Assembly (NCBI GenBank): GCA_036924085.1 | Contig: JAVGWX010000018.1 | Location: 26,362,563-26,426,562 of the forward strand | DNA from: Ariolimax columbianus | Lineage: Eukaryota; Mollusca; Gastropoda; Stylommatophora; Arionidae | Reading direction: 5' to 3' | Length of the DNA stretch: 64,000 nucleotides | Position numbers and translations under genes: made by a program | Notes under the pieces: generated by a model | Databases searched by the model: none | Seen by the model: the letters and a program-made list of their open reading frames with translations, nothing else | What the model was told of the DNA's origin: nothing | Shown: piece after piece, positions 45,335-52,634 of the stretch | Layout: every line of letters starts with the position of its first letter | Numbering within the stretch: the first letter of the stretch is position 1

Positions 45335-48300
45335 TGCAATAGACAGTATAGAATCGTAGAAGGAGGATACAACTAACCAAACACATTCTAGATTGGTAGT
45401 CACAAAGAAAGAAAATAGTGCGGATGTCAAACAACAACAGGTAACTAACGGGGGAAGATAAAACAAGAGACAGCTGAAAGACAGAAAGAGAATATAAATA
45501 TATATATATAGGTTAGGAGTATTTGTTGGCACAATATGCTCAAATTCAACCTTAGTGATCAACCCATTTGACATACAATCTCAAATGAAATGACAGACTG
45601 CAGAGACGAGAATTATCTCTCAATTTTTTTCTGAATGCTAGCAGTTTAACAGATGAAGGGACGAGACACCATAAAACAATAACGTTTATAAGCCGTCATA
45701 ACCACAATCGTCATCATAACTTGAAAGGTCATTGGGGAACCAATACCGCAGATTGTTGGGCCAGTTCCCACCACTGCACTCGGTTTTGTGCCAGGATATT
45801 TGTCCTAGCTATGGACCTTCTTGTCCACTCTCTGATATTGTCTTCCCATCTCTTTTTCTGCTTCCCTCTCTTTTTCCTTTCTGCTTCCAAGGTACAATTC
45901 CCTGCAGGATCGTCTGGGTCAACGCAGACGATCTTAAAACGTACCATTACCATGTAAACCTTCGTACTTTTACCACATGCATCATGTATTTATTCCCCGG
46001 GTAGACAAAGCTCTTTAGCCTGTTCAGTCAGTTCGCTTTTGAGAGGAAGAACTTTTATTTTAAATCCACAAGTCCCAGAGAGCTAGTCTTGGGACGATGA
46101 GAGTATCACCTGATGTTTCGATTAACTAGCATCTGCGGGCAACTACTCCACTGCCTCGTGGAAAACTCGGGAGAGGGTAGGGCTACGGGAGTAAGCCCAG
46201 ACAGGAAATCCGGAGTGGTAGCATCTAAGGCGGATAGTTACGAACTCATTCCGGCAGCTCCTGCAGCTTAGATGGTTCCTAGTTGTCATGCTTTGTTTTC
46301 CTTTGGATTACACCAGCGAGGCAGAGAGGGGGATGCTGCAGTTTGGGCAGCCCAGAGTCTCCATATTAAGCGCCCAGACGCGCCCTGAGAGGCTACACAT
46401 GGTCTGCAAATAATGAGACGCCTATGAATGAATGAATGAATGAATGAGTGTTCTTTGTGCAATCAACATCAACAATATTCATAATATTTGGTTTAACCCA
46501 AACCAACAAACCTTATCTTTCGGCAAAGTTTGACGATAAAAATTGAAAACATTATCATAGTTCCCACTGCCTTGTTCACATGGTGCCTTGTTTTCAAATG
46601 CGCTGGAAAAGTTAGACCAGAGATCGTCGCAGTTCACATCAGAGCTAAGGATGAGATAATAAATAAAATAACCGATGAGTGGTAGTAGGACTAATGGATA
46701 GAGGAATAGGTAAGGAGTTTTATTTGTTTTCTTTTTGTCCTTGTGTTCTTTTGGTCCACTGTCGGGCATAAGGCAGCACCAGCCGCTGGCTCTTGACACG
46801 AAGCCTGCATTTACGCAATTACGGTCAGTCTCGCTGGTCTGTCGGTTGGTTAGTTGGTACAATTAGCGGAGTCGTTGAGGGTTCGCTTTTCATGGCAAAA
46901 GTATTGGGAAACGAATCCCTCTATTGAGAGTCAAAACGGCTTATTAGAGCTAGATACATGACCAAATGGGAAACCGAACATACTGGTTACACCAAAAACG
47001 ATGCCTATTACCAGTTGAACAGAAGAGAGCAGGTCGTTGTCTTCAGACTTCGCACTGGCCCCAATAGACTGAGGTACCACCTATTCAACAAATTGAAGAT
47101 AGGTGGTACCGACGAATGCCCGTGCGGTACCGGTAAAATGACCGCTGAACATCTGCTGCAGAACTGCCCGACATATGAGGATCAGAGAGAGCAGATGTGG
47201 CCATAACCAGTGGAACTGCAAGACAAAGCTCTATGGCAGTGTCGACAGCCTCAGGATGACCGCCGCTTTTTTTGAAAAAATAATGGTTACTGTCTGACTG
47301 CGTACGAAGAAGAAGAAGAAGAAGAATCCCTCTATTGGCATGCTCCAGTCTACCCAGCTGTGAATGTGTCCCTAGCATGCAACTGAGGAAATATTATGAC
47401 TACTATGGGGCAAACCTTTATTTACTTAAGTTCGTTAGTTCCGTTAGTTACGTAAGTTCTTTCAATAGTTCAAGTTAGTCAGTAAGTCAGGCAGACAGTT
47501 AGTCAGTGACTCAGACAGTTAGTTAGTCAGTCAGTTAGTTAGTTAGTTATTTTAGTATAGGAAATTTTTTGCCAAAATTTTGGCGAAAGCAATCCCTTTG
47601 GGATCTGATGTTCAATAGCTCGAGATATATGAGATTTAAATTTCATAGTTGCCTCCCTTACGTGTAAGTATAGAAATAATAGGTGTCCTTTGCAAGCAAA
47701 GATGGCGACAGCATCATACTTGAAATGTGAAACGTGTTCTCATTTAAAGGTTAATACTGACACGGCCTGACAAAGGCGGATGTGTCGGACCGAGAGGTGC
47801 AAATATCGCAGACAAACTGTAAATTCGACATAACGTGTACCGTTCTGCAGACTACATCCTGCTACTTGCAAAGCCCTATTTAGAGCTTGGTAGCGGGAGA
47901 TTGAGAACGAACGAAGAAGAAGAATAAGCACTGGCAGGGCAAAATTTGTCACACAAGATACTCGCATGAGATCGTTTGTGGAGTCGTGCGTTTTGCTCTT
48001 TCGGGCGACACTCTTGTTCTGAGCTTACGCTACGGAGTATTGCTCTGCGAACTGAGCACGTTCAAGGATACTAGCGTGCCAGGGAGACGGTTCTGTGCAA
48101 GCTACTCTCAGAAGGTGACTTCAACGTTAGAGTTTTTTAGAGACCCTTCAAGAATCAGCGTTTCTTCCTAATAGGCCTGTTTTGAACTTAACGTATAACA
48201 GCTCCCTGGGGATGCGGTCATCAGGCATGCAAACAACATGTCCTGCCATCTTTTTTTGTTGTTGTCTTTCTGCAAAATCGTATGGATGCTTAATATGTTA

Positions 48301-49801
48301 GTCTTGCTAAGAAGTTCAGAGTTAGGCACTTTGTCCTGTCACCCAATCCTGGACAGCCTACGCGGACAGCTCAAGTGGAAACGATTTAGCTTGTCTCGTG
48401 TGTCTGCTATAAACTGTCACCATGTACAATGTTGATCAAACCATGCAGCGATGGAAGCAGTGCCTAGTAGCACTCGAAGCAATGCTCATTTCTGCTTTTC
48501 ATCCTACACCAGATGTTGTGCCAGGAAACAAAGCGCAAGATACACGAAAGAAATAATATCATCCGAAAACTGACCTGCACAACATCAGCCCTTCGGACAT
48601 ATGCACTTCCGTAGCTGAATACGTTGCGCCAGTCTGTAAAAACTCTGCTCATGCAAAACTAGTTTCTCCAGCAATAAATGAGGCGGTTCGGATGGTACCA
48701 GGGTGCTTAAAACCCACCCTCATTAATAAAATGTAGCCATAATTGGCGTAGCACCGCCCGAGATCTGAAGACGCGCAGCAGAAGAAATCAAACAAGAAAG
48801 ACAGGAGCACGACCCATGACACCCAAATGTTTCGACACCAGGTACAGAGCTTCGTTGTTGTTTCAAATGCACACAATGAGTAAGTTTACTATTGTGTGCA
48901 CCCTGAAAAGGATGTTGAGTGGCAGGTTACAGTAGCTTTCCTCACATCCCGAGATTGCTGATGAAGGTGTACTGGAGTACACCAGGCGGTTATGCTATGG
49001 TTGGCTTCATCTGCGTGTTATTCACAACTACGTCGATCCCCCACCTCGTTAGCCAGGCTGCCACAAAAATAGCCTGTTTCCAGGAAAGACCACAAGGGAG
49101 TCGAGGAAGAGGTCTTGGCCAGTACACTCTGCTTGATCCTGATTAACATGTTTGGTCAGTATGTTGTGCCTGACCAGAGGTTACGCTACCTCTTTAAAAC
49201 ACACACACGCACGCACATACACACACATACATACACACACACACATGTATTATCATCATCATCGTAGGCGTCTCAGACTCTGTAGACCATGCGCGTGGCG
49301 CTCTGTAAATAGCCCCTCCATGGCGTCTCAGACTCTGTAGACCATGCGCGTGGCGCTCTGTAAATAGCCCCTCCATGGCGCTGAAGACTCTGAAGAACCC
49401 AAACTGCAGGGTCCCTCTCTCTGCCTCACTGGTGTAATCCAAAGCAATGCAAAACATGACAATTTGGCACCAGCTCAGTTGCAGGAGCTGCTGGAATGAG
49501 TTCGCAATTTTGAAACCATCCGCCATAGGTGCTACCACTCGAGATTTTCTGTAGATGACAGACAGCTGGAGATCAATGAAAGCAAAAAGAAATATCAAAC
49601 TGGTGAGACTGCTATCCACACAGAACATTTAACACATTTTTAGCGGGAATATTACAATGTTGCCAGGCCGCCACGTTTTGTTCCTGTGTAGTCAAAACAA
49701 CGACCTTTAAAGATGCTGACAAGATTTGGGGTGGTTCCTTGTGACAGCACTGCATGACAGCCAAGCAACACAATAAGACCTGAAGTGAACATTCGCTCCA
49801 T
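30222..49801 (-). CDS. ADP-ribosyl cyclase (CD38/Aplysia cyclase family), seven coding exons
   Basis: Family members convert NAD+ to cyclic ADP-ribose, a Ca2+-releasing messenger, and some also hydrolyse it to ADP-ribose. The spliced CDS (49801-49656, 46644-46512, 41883-41665, 40966-40887, 36544-36452, 34625-34539, 30399-30222) totals 936 bases and 311 residues, with every exon phase matching. Seen: a signal peptide (residues 1 to about 20), W97 in FWSGVKD, E118 in TLEDTL, W160 in YSFWIWAS and E199 in IFASIEL. These positions are offset by a constant 20 from the Aplysia catalytic residues as I recall them. Ten family cysteines are present (35, 53, 71, 132, 145, 151, 227, 248, 260, 269). N-glycosylation sequons are at 60, 141 and 180. 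The tail (292-311) is hydrophobic, preceded by small residues (SSGAAG), suggesting a GPI anchor like BST1. The introns are full of repeats, but no coding damage is visible. Confidence 0.93.
30700..30940 (-). mobile_element. LINE C-terminal fragment in intron 6
   Basis: Minus-strand reading WRTTKTIQQRLKLFANRCLR then RITGIKWQVMVKNEEILKSS is the connection region after the YGxETW motif of many LINEs. The 52-bp array lies directly on its upstream side (higher coordinates). Confidence 0.75.
30940..31600. repeat. 52-bp tandem array
   Basis: About 12 units with TTATGAAGAGATCTCTAGAA, CG(A)(T/G)CC(G)GCCTGTTATGCC and TTTCAGCGTTAGG. Two unit types (GATCCGGCC and GAGCCCATC/GAGCCAGTC) alternate in the first part. 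Confidence 0.95.
31625..31850 (-). mobile_element. LINE C-terminal fragment in intron 6
   Basis: The minus strand reads MGVTRRDMIRNDDMRRLVGT, then LKWFGHVTRLSQHRTPKQA and YNGFNANSRPR: the WFGHVxR and RP blocks of a LINE C-terminus. It is similar in type to 9265-9915. Confidence 0.8.
31890..32165. repeat. 51-bp tandem array
   Basis: Between five and six units of AAGCTCTAGAAACAATACCA, AATATATGATACAGTAGTCA and AAGAGTCAAAG. It shares only CTCTAGAA with the 52-bp array before it. Confidence 0.95.
32170..33290. repeat. 41-bp tandem array
   Basis: About 27 units of CTTAAGTCTTATGGACGGAG, ATAAGACATGGACCAGCACA and G. Units alternate between CAGCACAG and CAGGACAG. The right flank (33253-33300) looks like a longer, unexpanded relative of the unit. 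Confidence 0.96.
33291..33529. other. Unrecognised stretch with A-rich tail
   Basis: An open plus-strand frame (33253-33537) with no domain I recognise, ending in an A-rich run (33408-33472). It could be the 3' end of a retroposon. Confidence 0.35.
33530..34290 (-). mobile_element. LINE RNase H domain and C-terminus in intron 6
   Basis: From 34290 downwards on the minus strand: HGHVFTDGSSNKATSNG (RNase H motif 1), a broken middle, LVIQWIPSPCNIEGNEAADK (His replaced by Pro-Cys context, last Asp kept), FKLRTGHNRVR and the knuckle CPCGDHIMTVEHILQSC in a shifted frame. This copy has a single TDGS motif, unlike the array at 28167. 34290-34530 shows further weak LINE-like sequence. Confidence 0.8.
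34539..34625 (-). CDS. Cyclase coding exon 6
   Basis: 87 bases. The acceptor is GATATTTCTTTCCAG (AG at 34627-34626) and the donor GTAAGT starts at 34538 (phase 2). It encodes ESCGTLSVAALESDVRAKNI and DFACVENP, which carries two conserved cysteines. The 36-bp array of intron 5 starts only about 20-25 bases upstream of the acceptor. Confidence 0.93.
34648..35455. repeat. 36-bp tandem array next to cyclase exon 6
   Basis: About 22 units of AATCATGGGTATGGTGCAAG and GTTTATATCTTAAAGG. Variants drift at the right end (GGATATGATGCAA). Long ORFs on both strands (301 codons minus, 256 plus) are artefacts of the repeat. It lies in intron 5. Confidence 0.97.
35456..35900. repeat. Degenerate extension of the 36-bp array
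   Basis: Two spacer copies (about 35465-35505 and 35645-35690, with CCAAATTTAATTTCTTCAAG) separate further diverged units such as TAGGGATATGATACAAAG. The whole block array-plus-spacer is duplicated once, showing higher-order copying. Confidence 0.85.
36040..36205. repeat. (TTC)n/(ACT)n compound microsatellite
   Basis: A T/C-rich lead (36040-36097) is followed by about 100 bases of ACT repeats with two small breaks. It lies in intron 5. Confidence 0.95.
36452..36544 (-). CDS. Cyclase coding exon 5 (catalytic Glu)
   Basis: 93 bases. The acceptor is TTATTTTTGCAG (AG at 36546-36545) and the donor GTGAGT starts at 36451 (phase 2). It encodes IFASIELAAMRSGVVTKVTT and ILVHDLGKPK. E199 is the catalytic Glu. 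The alternative donor two bases upstream (GTGTGA) would break the phase with exon 6. Confidence 0.92.
36770..37745. repeat. 1-kb polypyrimidine (TTC)-rich tract
   Basis: Mostly TTC and TTTTTC with scattered TTCGTCTTCGGT-type interruptions that themselves recur. It lies in intron 4. On the transcribed minus strand it is purine-rich (GAA), so it would appear in the pre-mRNA as a long GAA tract. Confidence 0.95.
38130..38240 (-). mobile_element. tRNA-like SINE head
   Basis: The minus strand reads CCGTGGCGAAGTGGTCAAGC (box A) and GGGGTTCAAATCCGATCTC (box B) at tRNA spacing. A duplicated ATCCTCGGGTATTCCGGAG-like stretch follows. It does not fold convincingly as a full tRNA, so a SINE or tRNA relic is more likely. 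Confidence 0.6.
38289..38590 (+). repeat. Dispersed repeat family A, long copy
   Basis: Matches 3537-3885 along its length (AGTGACCCATAGCTGACTGC, GGATGTGTCGGACCGAAAAA, CGCATTCCGTTCTC). Its 3' end (GCTTGGAAGCGAGAGTTTGA) continues into the 29-bp array. Confidence 0.8.
38575..38765. repeat. 29-bp tandem array seeded by repeat A
   Basis: Six to seven units of GAGAACGTTCAGGGCTTGG and TAGCGGGAGT. The unit is the 3' end of repeat A (CTTGGTAGCGGGAG...TTGAGAACG), which occurs once in the other copies. Confidence 0.9.
38885..39045 (+). mobile_element. LINE L-B thumb fragment
   Basis: QNVVDKFTYLGSTLSRSVSV then DDEVARRIAMASTVFSRM matches the reading at the start of the window (NVVDKFTYLGS...SVSLDDEVA). 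Only about 50 codons remain. Confidence 0.8.
39150..39375 (+). mobile_element. LINE RT N-terminal fragment
   Basis: VTEEHLIVNITKKELESAIS then KLKKRKAARKDGITNEMLSS, with a frameshift near 39300, is the KxxKAxGxDGIxNE entry of an RT domain. It is broken and short. Confidence 0.7.
39435..39790. repeat. 27-bp tandem array
   Basis: About 13 units of GAGAAGAATCGTTTCAAGTC and TAGGGGA. A single C/T difference (ATCGTTT or ATCATTT) alternates almost regularly through the first ten units. Confidence 0.96.
39840..40860. repeat. TGATGG-rich degenerate satellite
   Basis: About 1 kb built from GGTGATGATGG/GGGATGGTGATG blocks with longer duplicated segments (for example around 40130-40200 and 40255-40320). 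His/Pro/Ser-rich ORFs on the minus strand are artefacts. It lies in intron 4. Confidence 0.93.
40887..40966 (-). CDS. Cyclase coding exon 4
   Basis: 80 bases. The acceptor is GAACGTTTTGCAG (AG at 40968-40967) and the donor GTAAGA starts at 40886 (phase 2). It encodes FALASSGEVQVVLNGSNPNR and KAYTND. The GEV...NGSNP block corresponds to the equivalent stretch before the catalytic Glu in family members. Ser193 is split across the junction with exon 5. Confidence 0.93.
41215..41575. repeat. About 60-bp tandem array in intron 3
   Basis: Six diverged units: CCAGTTTTAGGACTGATAAA, CCAGACGATAGGGTCAAATG, and AAGAGACATACTCAGACAAC. It fills most of the 698-base intron between exons 3 and 4. Confidence 0.88.
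41665..41883 (-). CDS. Cyclase coding exon 3 (active-site core)
   Basis: 219 bases, 73 codons, phase 0 at both ends. Acceptor TTTCTTCTAACAG (AG at 41885-41884), donor GTGAGT from 41664. It holds FWSGVKDFAHKL, FVTLEDTLVGFIADGLGWCG, SCPAYRACPAEAVYSFWIWA. It contains three of the four catalytic residues (W97, E118, W160) and three of the ten cysteines. Confidence 0.95.
42110..42660 (+). repeat. Probable dispersed repeat, class unknown
   Basis: An open frame (41880-42560) crosses exon 3 sequence antisense and this stretch but shows no domain. The block ACCCTGCCGAGAGTAAAACT followed by CCCACCGGCATAGCTCC and GACAAGGTAGGCTT looks to me like the 3' region of a widespread invertebrate retroelement. 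That is recall, not proof. Confidence 0.35.
42745..43065 (-). mobile_element. Mariner/Tc1-type transposase, catalytic fragment
   Basis: The minus-strand ORF reads VNELHDDKLCTGYFQQDEAT then CHT, IASFFEDSVLSNGLWPPRSP, and NIWRETESVTSGALVNIFRN. YFQQD carries a catalytic Asp of the DDE triad. The next motif, normally PRSPDL, reads PRSPSL and the third catalytic region is scrambled, so the enzyme is dead. It lies in intron 2. Confidence 0.85.
43050..43460. repeat. 38-bp tandem array beside the transposase fragment
   Basis: About 11 units of GTATGTCCATGACCTACTCT and AAACTACAGATGACCATG. The array starts at the edge of the transposase reading (GTATGTCCATGACC is shared). Confidence 0.95.
43540..43632. 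repeat. CA-rich array with a palindromic core
   Basis: Three units of about 26-30 bases (ACACACACGCGCGGGTTCCC then GCACAT) with an internal dyad GCGGG-TT-CCCGC. Confidence 0.92.
44250..44480. repeat. Purine-rich (GAA)n tract
   Basis: GAAGAAGAA with GATGAAAAA and GTAGAAGAT variants. The Glu-rich plus-strand ORF and Phe/Ser-rich minus-strand ORFs are composition artefacts. It lies in intron 2. Confidence 0.93.
44655..44835 (-). repeat. Dispersed repeat family D, minus copy
   Basis: On the minus strand it contains GGTAGCGGGTTACAGTGGCT, CTCACATCCCGAGACG and GGGGATTGCAGTGTCGAATC in the family order. Confidence 0.6.
45000..45240. repeat. 29-bp tandem array
   Basis: About eight units of GACAGATCTGTCGTAAAGAA and CACGATAAA. 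Each has the palindrome AGATCT. It lies in intron 2. Confidence 0.93.
45283..45332. repeat. (GA)n microsatellite
   Basis: A GA run of about 50 bases preceded by an imperfect GAGA lead. Confidence 0.96.
45725..45957 (-). mobile_element. LINE C-terminal fragment in intron 2
   Basis: The minus-strand ORF reads ERKKRGKQKKRWEDNIREWT, then ARTNILAQNRVQWWELA and SAVLVPQ. KKRWEDNIREW and the final WxxxA block are a recognisable LINE ORF2 end. It is 5'-truncated. Confidence 0.8.
45960..46450 (+). repeat. Probable retroposon 3' region with (TGAA)n tail
   Basis: No coding capacity. It ends in a (GAAT)n run at about 46423-46446. A short tandem tail after a GC-richer non-coding body suggests the 3' end of a LINE or SINE, but I found no second copy here. 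Confidence 0.4.
46512..46644 (-). CDS. Cyclase coding exon 2
   Basis: 133 bases. The acceptor is the pyrimidine-rich TTATCTCATCCTTAG (AG at 46646-46645) and the donor GTTTGT starts at 46511. The first base completes Phe49 from exon 1. It encodes SDVNCDDLWSNFSSAFENKA, then PC and the FYRQTLPKDK end. The NC...LW...AF...PC pattern is diagnostic of the family. The hydrophobic reading upstream of the acceptor is intron, not a transmembrane segment. Confidence 0.93.
46845..47390 (+). mobile_element. tRNA-derived SINE (family 1) split by a LINE
   Basis: Left part: ATTAGCGGAGTCGTTGAGGG (box A) and GGGAAACGAATCCC (box B) up to 46926. Right part from 47324: CCAGTCTACCCAGCTGTGAA core. Removing 46927-47323 plus one duplication joins the two parts into the same order as the copy at 17690-17830. 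Confidence 0.75.
46927..47323 (+). mobile_element. 5'-truncated LINE inserted in a SINE
   Basis: The reading MTKWETEHTGYTKNDAYYQL, VVVFRLRTGPNRLRYHLFNK and the knuckle CPCGTGKMTAEHLLQNCP end of an RNase H-type LINE. It ends in a (GAA)n tail at 47304-47323 and is flanked by the 14-base duplication GAATCCCTCTATTG (46913-46926 and 47324-47337). It lies in intron 1 of the cyclase gene. Confidence 0.9.
47440..47560. repeat. (GTTA/GTCA)n simple repeat
   Basis: Imperfect tetranucleotide run of GTTAGT and GTCAGT blocks. It has no coding meaning. Confidence 0.85.
47755..47925 (+). repeat. Dispersed repeat family A, partial copy
   Basis: Contains GGATGTGTCGGACCGAGAGG, CCTGCTACTTGCAAAGCCC and GGTAGCGGGAGATTGAGAAC followed by GAACGAAGAAGAAG. 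The left 180 bases are missing. Confidence 0.75.
48238..48440 (-). mobile_element. LINE L-A C-terminal fragment with a single, unexpanded 36-bp unit
   Basis: Minus-strand reading LNRFHLSCPRRLSRIG, stop, QDKVPNSELLSKTNILSIHT, then ILQ. The 36 bases at 48324-48359 correspond to one unit of the array at 53613-54182. The flanking codons on both sides match the flanks of that array. It is therefore an internal pre-expansion reference. It lies in intron 1. Confidence 0.85.
48441..48859. other. Intron 1 sequence without recognised features
   Basis: Short ORFs only, on the minus strand, with no domain. Confidence 0.45.
48860..49080 (+). repeat. Dispersed repeat family D
   Basis: Best-preserved copy with 25860-26085. 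Shared blocks include CACAATGAGTA, TCCTCACATCCCGA, GGTTGGCTTCATCT and CTACGTCGATCCC. Confidence 0.7.
49200..49381. repeat. CA-rich run and a 55-57 bp direct duplication
   Basis: An (AC)-rich stretch (49200-49246) and ATC repeats are followed by two almost identical copies of GGCGTCTCAGACTCTGTAGA...CCCCTCCAT (about 49267-49322 and 49323-49378). Confidence 0.85.
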
Positions 49802-49808
49802 CTTCAAG
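49656..49808 (-). CDS. Cyclase coding exon 1 (signal peptide)
   Basis: A 3' splice site (TTTTATTCTTTCCGCAG, AG at 49810-49809) precedes CTTGAAG-ATGG, so a non-coding 5' exon probably lies further upstream. The ATG is at 49801 with A at -3 and G at +4. It encodes MERMFTSGLIVLLGCHAVLS (signal peptide), then TPNLVSIFKGRCFDYTGTK, the conserved GRC entry to the family. The exon ends ACATT before donor GTAATA at 49655 (phase 2). Confidence 0.85.
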
Positions 49809-49912
49809 CTGCGGAAAGAATAAAAACGGAAATTACCGATTCTATTGTGACAGTAAACAATCAATGTCTAAAAATAGCAAAAGTTATATGAGAACATGAA
49901 GCGGACTCACAC

Positions 49913-50090
49913 ATTGGTTAGAGGTTAAGAGCGGGGTAAGGCAGGAGCGCGAACTATCACCACTTTTGCTCATTGTATATATGGACAGAATAATAACTGA
50001 ATCAAAACCAGAAACCAACACAGAAAACAAGATCCGTTTTGTAAACGATCATTCTTTCATTCAGATGAACATAACTTCCAAGAGCAATAT
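49913..50090 (+). mobile_element. LINE RT palm fragment upstream of the cyclase gene
   Basis: LEVKSGVRQERELSPLLLIV then YMDRII corresponds to the GVRQGCxLSPLLF box of RT. IRFVNDHSF replaces the expected FADD box (FVND), so the catalytic site is lost. Confidence 0.7.
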
Positions 50091-50179
50091 ATATATATAT
50101 GCATATTTAGCAGAAAATCCATGTGAAAAAATTGTTATATTTATATTTAACTGCAACATTTCATAGCTAGTAAATACGA

Positions 50180-50207
50180 GTAGAATGAGATGATCGTGCC
50201 TTCTCAG
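50180..50207 (+). repeat. 28-bp inverted repeat, left copy
   Basis: An exact reverse complement of 53249-53276 (starts GTAGAATGAGATGATCGTGC, ends CTTCTCAG). Just outside, GCAT(A/T)TTTAGCAGAAAATCC also recurs (50101-50130 and about 52899-52922). Confidence 0.9.
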
Positions 50208-50704
50208 TGTAACATAGTTACAAGGGACCAAAGAGCCAACGCCAGGGAAGCCCTGAAATTACCGTTCGTGGTACCCAAACATAACTTGAGAACTTTGCCC
50301 GAGAGGTTCAGTTCATGGAACGGGGCATTGTCCTCAACTCTCAAACAATGCAGTTTGGGACTGTCCAGCCAAAATGGTTCTCGTTCCCACGGTTTGAACT
50401 GGAAATTCCGTGACCCAGAGGTCATTCAGTAGTTTGAAAAACAAGGCAGCCTTTCTCTGGGACACGCGAGTTCAAATAAAGTTTCTGGGAAATAAACTCA
50501 AGAAAGGGGAAGTCATTGACCAAAGCAGGAAGCTTAGCATATAAGCATGTGGGAGACAGATCAGGGCACAGATCAGAAGCAGCAGACAAGGGTGTCCTAT
50601 CGGGCAGTTTAGTAGGTAGCATATTAGACAAGTTGATAGATAAAACTACAGAACTTAGCTAGGGAGTGACCAAAATAGAGTCATAGAATTTGAAGCCACT
50701 GAAG

Positions 50705-50955
50705 CAGACCAACACTGACAGGTAACGAGAGACCAACACTGACAGGCAATGAGAGACCAACACTGACAGGCAACGAGAGACCAACACTGACAGGCAACGA
50801 GAGACCAACACTGACAGGCAACGAGAGACCAACACTGACAGGCAACGAGAGACTAACACTGACAGGCAACGAGAGACCAACACTGACAGGCAACGAGAGA
50901 CCAACACTGACAGGCAACGAGAGACCAACACTGACAGGCAACGAGAGACCACACA
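50705..50955. repeat. 24-bp tandem array
   Basis: About ten units of GACCAACACTGACAGGCAAC and GAGA, almost identical. Confidence 0.97.
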
Positions 50956-51204
50956 CATGTAAGAATCTGTCTGTGTGTGATGTGCTGTTCAAGTCGTCGT
51001 CGCTATCACGTTGCTCGAGTGACCTGACTTCATTCTCGTCATACGGAGACGTGTTGCTTCAACACGAAGTTATCGTCATGGACCACACGTCGTGACATGT
51101 GGGTTTCCTCGTTCTGACAACCACAGTAACACAACCACTGTCGTCTGACATAGACACGAGCACAGCTGCCGTCGGAGCACAGATGCAGTCTCCGACTTCA
51201 TGAT

Positions 51205-52075
51205 GTTGAGACGAGACAAGAGGCCCAGTAGACATCTGCTTTACGTTGAGACGAGACAAGAGGCCCAGTAGACACCTGCTTTACGTTGAGACGAGACAAG
51301 AGGCCCAGTAGACACCTGCTTTACGTTGAGACGAGACAAGAGGCCCAGTAGACACCTGCTTTACGTTGAGACGAGACAAGAGGCCCAGTAGACACCTGCT
51401 TTACGTTGAGACGAGACAAGAGGCCCAGTAGACATCTGCTTTACGTTGAGACGAGACAAGAGGCCCAGTAGACATCTGCTTTACGTTGAGACGAGACAAG
51501 AGGCCCAGTAGACACCTGCTTTACGTTGAGACGAGACAAGAGGCCCAGTAGACACCTGCTTTACGTTGAGACGAGACAAGAGGCCCAGTAGACACCTGCT
51601 TTACGTTGAGACGAGACAAGAGGCCCAGTAGACACCTGCTTTACGTTGAGACGAGACAAGAGGCCCAGTAGACACCTGCTTTACGTTGAGACGAGACAAG
51701 AGGCCCAGTAGACATCTGCTTTACGTTGAGACGAGACAAGAGGCCCAGTAGACACCTGCTTTACGTTGAGACGAGACAAGAGGCCCAGTAGACATCTGCT
51801 TTACGTTGAGACGAGACAAGAGGCCCAGTAGACACCTGCTTTACGTTGAGACGAGACAAGAGGCCCAGTAGACACCTGCTTTACGTTGAGACGAGACAAG
51901 AGGCCCAGTAGACACCTGCTTTACGTTGAGACGAGACAAGAGGCCCAGCAGACACCTGCTTTACGTTGAGACGAGACAAGAGGCCCAGTAGACATCTGCT
52001 TTACGTTGAGACGAGACAAGAGGCCCAGTAGACATCTGGCTTACGTTGAGACGAGACAAAAGGCCCAGTAGACAT
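51205..52075. repeat. 40-bp tandem array
   Basis: About 21 units of TTTACGTTGAGACGAGACAA and GAGGCCCAGTAGACACCTGC. Nearly all variation is one position (CACCTG or CATCTG), so the array is very homogeneous. Confidence 0.97.
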
Positions 52076-52620
52076 GTCTCGGTAGACATCCCCGTTGTGT
52101 AAGCTGAGTGATGACCAACAGACGAGCGAGGACAGAGAGATGAGAACTGAGAATTTAAAGATAGACATCCTTTATATCAACGCACAAAGATAGACGGCGA
52201 ATAGAACAATTGTTAGATTCCGACCACGTGATTAGAACCCTGGGTAAAGTTTAGTACTAGAGGAAGACCTGTGCTATTTGCACGAACCTTTAGAAGTAAT
52301 CATAGTTAGCTAGAGAAGTGATGATAACAAACGTCTTGAGATATTAGAGTTAATTAATAATTGATGAACAATATAATATGATCTATGAGCCTAGTGTTTT
52401 GATTTGATGTGTATGATGTTGGTGAAACAAACATTCTTTGTTTTACTGAGTTAAAAGAATTGTTAGTAGTTAAATTAAGAGTGAGTTAAGGAGTGATAAT
52501 GGTAAGGAAGATAAGATAGAAATAACGTTAGACCTGTCACATAATAAATTAAATAGCACCGTGACCTAAGAAAAAGAATACGTTAACACTGCTACATCAG
52601 TTTTTTTTCACTCTTCCTGT
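52076..52620. other. AT-rich spacer
   Basis: No gene or element was recognised. Confidence 0.5.
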
Positions 52621-52634
52621 GTTGTTCCTTACAT

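Noticed and set aside
46645..46862. A transmembrane anchor upstream of cyclase exon 2 (hydrophobic reading PYLFLYPLVLLPLIGYF)
   Set aside because: It is the pyrimidine-rich end of intron 1 read through. A consensus acceptor at 46646-46645 matches the phase of exon 1, which supplies a signal peptide instead.
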